Shown here: piece after piece, positions 62,997-64,000 of the stretch
Position numbering within the stretch: position 1 is the stretch's first letter
Layout of the letters: each line of letters opens with the position of its first letter
NCBI GenBank assembly: GCA_016718825.1
Contig: JADKCL010000033.1
Location: forward strand, 1-64,000
DNA: 64,000 nt
Source: Bacteroidota bacterium
GTDB lineage: Bacteria; Bacteroidota; Bacteroidia; J057; JADKCL01
Direction of reading: 5' to 3'
Translations under genes and position numbers: made by a program
Notes under the pieces: generated by a model
What the model was told of the DNA's origin: nothing
Databases searched by the model: none
What the model saw: only the letters and a program-made list of their open reading frames with translations

Positions 62997-64000
62997 ATGA
63001 AGTTAGTAAGTATTCACAAACATGTACTGGCGCTTCTGTTGAGCTTGCTTGCCTTCCAAGTGGCAAGTGCGCAGATGTGGTCAATGGAGCAGTGCATCGA
63101 CACAGCACTTGTGGCCAACAAAAATCTTCAAATGGGGAGGAACAATTTGGAAATGGTCACTGCGAAGCAGCGAGAAGCCAAGGCCAATCTCATTCCCAAA
63201 TTGACCGCCAACGCAGACTACAAATACTTCACCAATATCCCTTACCAACTATTGCCATTGTCAATATTTGGTGGGCCAGAAGGCCAATTTAAGGAGGCTC
63301 AATTTGGTGTGCCGCACAACGCCAATGCAAACTTGCAATTGACTCTCCCGATCTACAATCCGCAATTGTACGGTGCAATCGAGACAAGCAAGGTCGCTGC
63401 GGATTTCACGACCCTGCAATACCGGAAGTCAGAGGAGCAGATCGTTTTCGAAGTATCCAATCTGTACTATAATGCCGTGATTTTGCACCATCAAATGGTC
63501 TTTGCAGACAGCAACTTGGTCAATGTACAAAAACTCGCAAAGAACCTGCAACTGCTTCAAGATCAGCTGATGGCCAAAGGTACAGACGTGAGCAAACTTC
63601 AATTGCAAGCCGCCCAATTGGCAACGCAAAGGGCCTTGCTTGAGAGCAAATACCTACAAATACTCAATGCCCTTAAGTTTGTAATGGGGCTACCGCCCGA
63701 CCACACAATTGAAATTGACCACCGCATCGTTTACACCAACAATGCGGAATACAATAAAAGTTCAACCATCGATATTCAGTTGGCTGAGATGCAGTATCGG
63801 ATGCTTACCAGAGACCTGGTGACGTTGCGCAACTCCAAGCTACCGTCTCTGTCCTTTTTTGGGACCCTTGGAACAACGGGATATGGATATGACAAGCAGC
63901 CAAATGCCTTTTTCAAACTTTATCCGATTGGTTTTGTAGGGATCCAGGCGTCCTATCCTCTGTTCAATGGAACTGTGACACAGCGCAAAATCGATCAAAA
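62997..64000 (+). CDS. TolC-family outer-membrane efflux protein, C-terminus outside window
   Basis: The visible 334 residues start with a signal peptide (HVLALLLSLLAFQVASAQ) and then MWSMEQCIDTALVANKNLQ, the classic first helix of TolC/OMF proteins. Paired coiled-coil helices and strands such as LTANADYKYFTN and VGIQASYPLFNGTVTQRKID (start of the second repeat) follow. It forms the trimeric outer-membrane channel of a tripartite pump; the membrane-fusion and RND genes presumably lie beyond base 64000. It is under the TetR regulator encoded upstream. Confidence 0.88.
   Translation, partial: MKLVSIHKHVLALLLSLLAFQVASAQMWSMEQCIDTALVANKNLQMGRNNLEMVTAKQREAKANLIPKLTANADYKYFTNIPYQLLPLSIFGGPEGQFKEAQFGVPHNANANLQLTLPIYNPQLYGAIETSKVAADFTTLQYRKSEEQIVFEVSNLYYNAVILHHQMVFADSNLVNVQKLAKNLQLLQDQLMAKGTDVSKLQLQAAQLATQRALLESKYLQILNALKFVMGLPPDHTIEIDHRIVYTNNAEYNKSSTIDIQLAEMQYRMLTRDLVTLRNSKLPSLSFFGTLGTTGYGYDKQPNAFFKLYPIGFVGIQASYPLFNGTVTQRKIDQ

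Noticed and set aside
1..64000. tRNA or rRNA genes
   Set aside because: No T-loop/acceptor combination or rRNA signature was seen on reading either strand; a covariance search could still find one.

Overview
The window looks like a chromosome segment of a free-living Bacteroidota (Saprospiria- or Chitinophagia-like). The evidence is indirect but consistent. There are seven genes or gene remnants with type IX secretion (T9SS) type A or type B C-terminal sorting domains. Bacteroidota-type promoters (TTTG-like, about 19 bases, TAnnTTTG) can be placed in front of several genes, and Shine-Dalgarno signals are weak. No rRNA, tRNA, CRISPR array or phage module was recognised.

Layout. 1-9.6 kb: partial SDR oxidoreductase, sterol-desaturase-family hydroxylase, a 1 kb-codon T9SS type B adhesin, a retinol-saturase/CrtI-like oxidoreductase, an ATP-cone plus PD-(D/E)XK nuclease protein, a small methyltransferase and a secreted esterase. 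9.7-19.4 kb: a decayed gene, a 2303-residue T9SS type A protein with seven 73-residue tandem repeats, a T9SS type B tail fragment and a ZU5-like protein. 19.4-25.3 kb: a MITE-like palindromic element, a nucleotidyltransferase-like/methyltransferase pair, a dienoyl-CoA isomerase, a TPR histidine kinase and a suspect G/C homopolymer block. 25.4-37.2 kb: an exported dikinase-like protein with a serine hydrolase, a repeat-rich zone with an IS701-family element, then a nucleotide-transporter-like/HEAT protein with a second serine hydrolase. 37.4-45.8 kb: vWA-like protein, two T9SS cargo proteins, an O-antigen-ligase/TPR protein and a cyclopropane-fatty-acid-synthase-like enzyme. 46-51.9 kb: a decayed Rpn-type nuclease gene, a molybdenum-cofactor cluster (mobA, moaD, moaE, moaC-moaB fusion) and an AMP-phosphorylase/PRPP-synthetase pair. 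52-64 kb: a beta-propeller T9SS protein, a three-gene nitrate/nitrite transport operon (MFS-USP fusion, MFS, alginate-export-type porin), and a divergent TetR-controlled efflux operon that runs off the end with a TolC gene.

Working together: the molybdenum cofactor genes and the two NarK-like transporters fit nitrate use. The divergent region between the transport operon and the TetR operon carries a perfect Crp/Fnr-type palindrome and a perfect TetR-operator-like palindrome.

The most unusual signal is not a protein. The intergenic spaces are filled by arrays of 7-base repeats of at least three sequence families (GTGAAAA, GAATTGA/GAATGGA, AGTTAGC and their complements). They are usually arranged as inverted arms around a short unique centre, and they often start at, or supply, the stop codon of the adjoining gene. 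A second interspersed family built around a GGCCCGGAGGGCC hairpin has been hit by the IS701-type element, and its 4-base target duplication can be read exactly. Several genes are frameshifted or survive only as a head plus a tail, so either genome decay or base-calling error is affecting this region.
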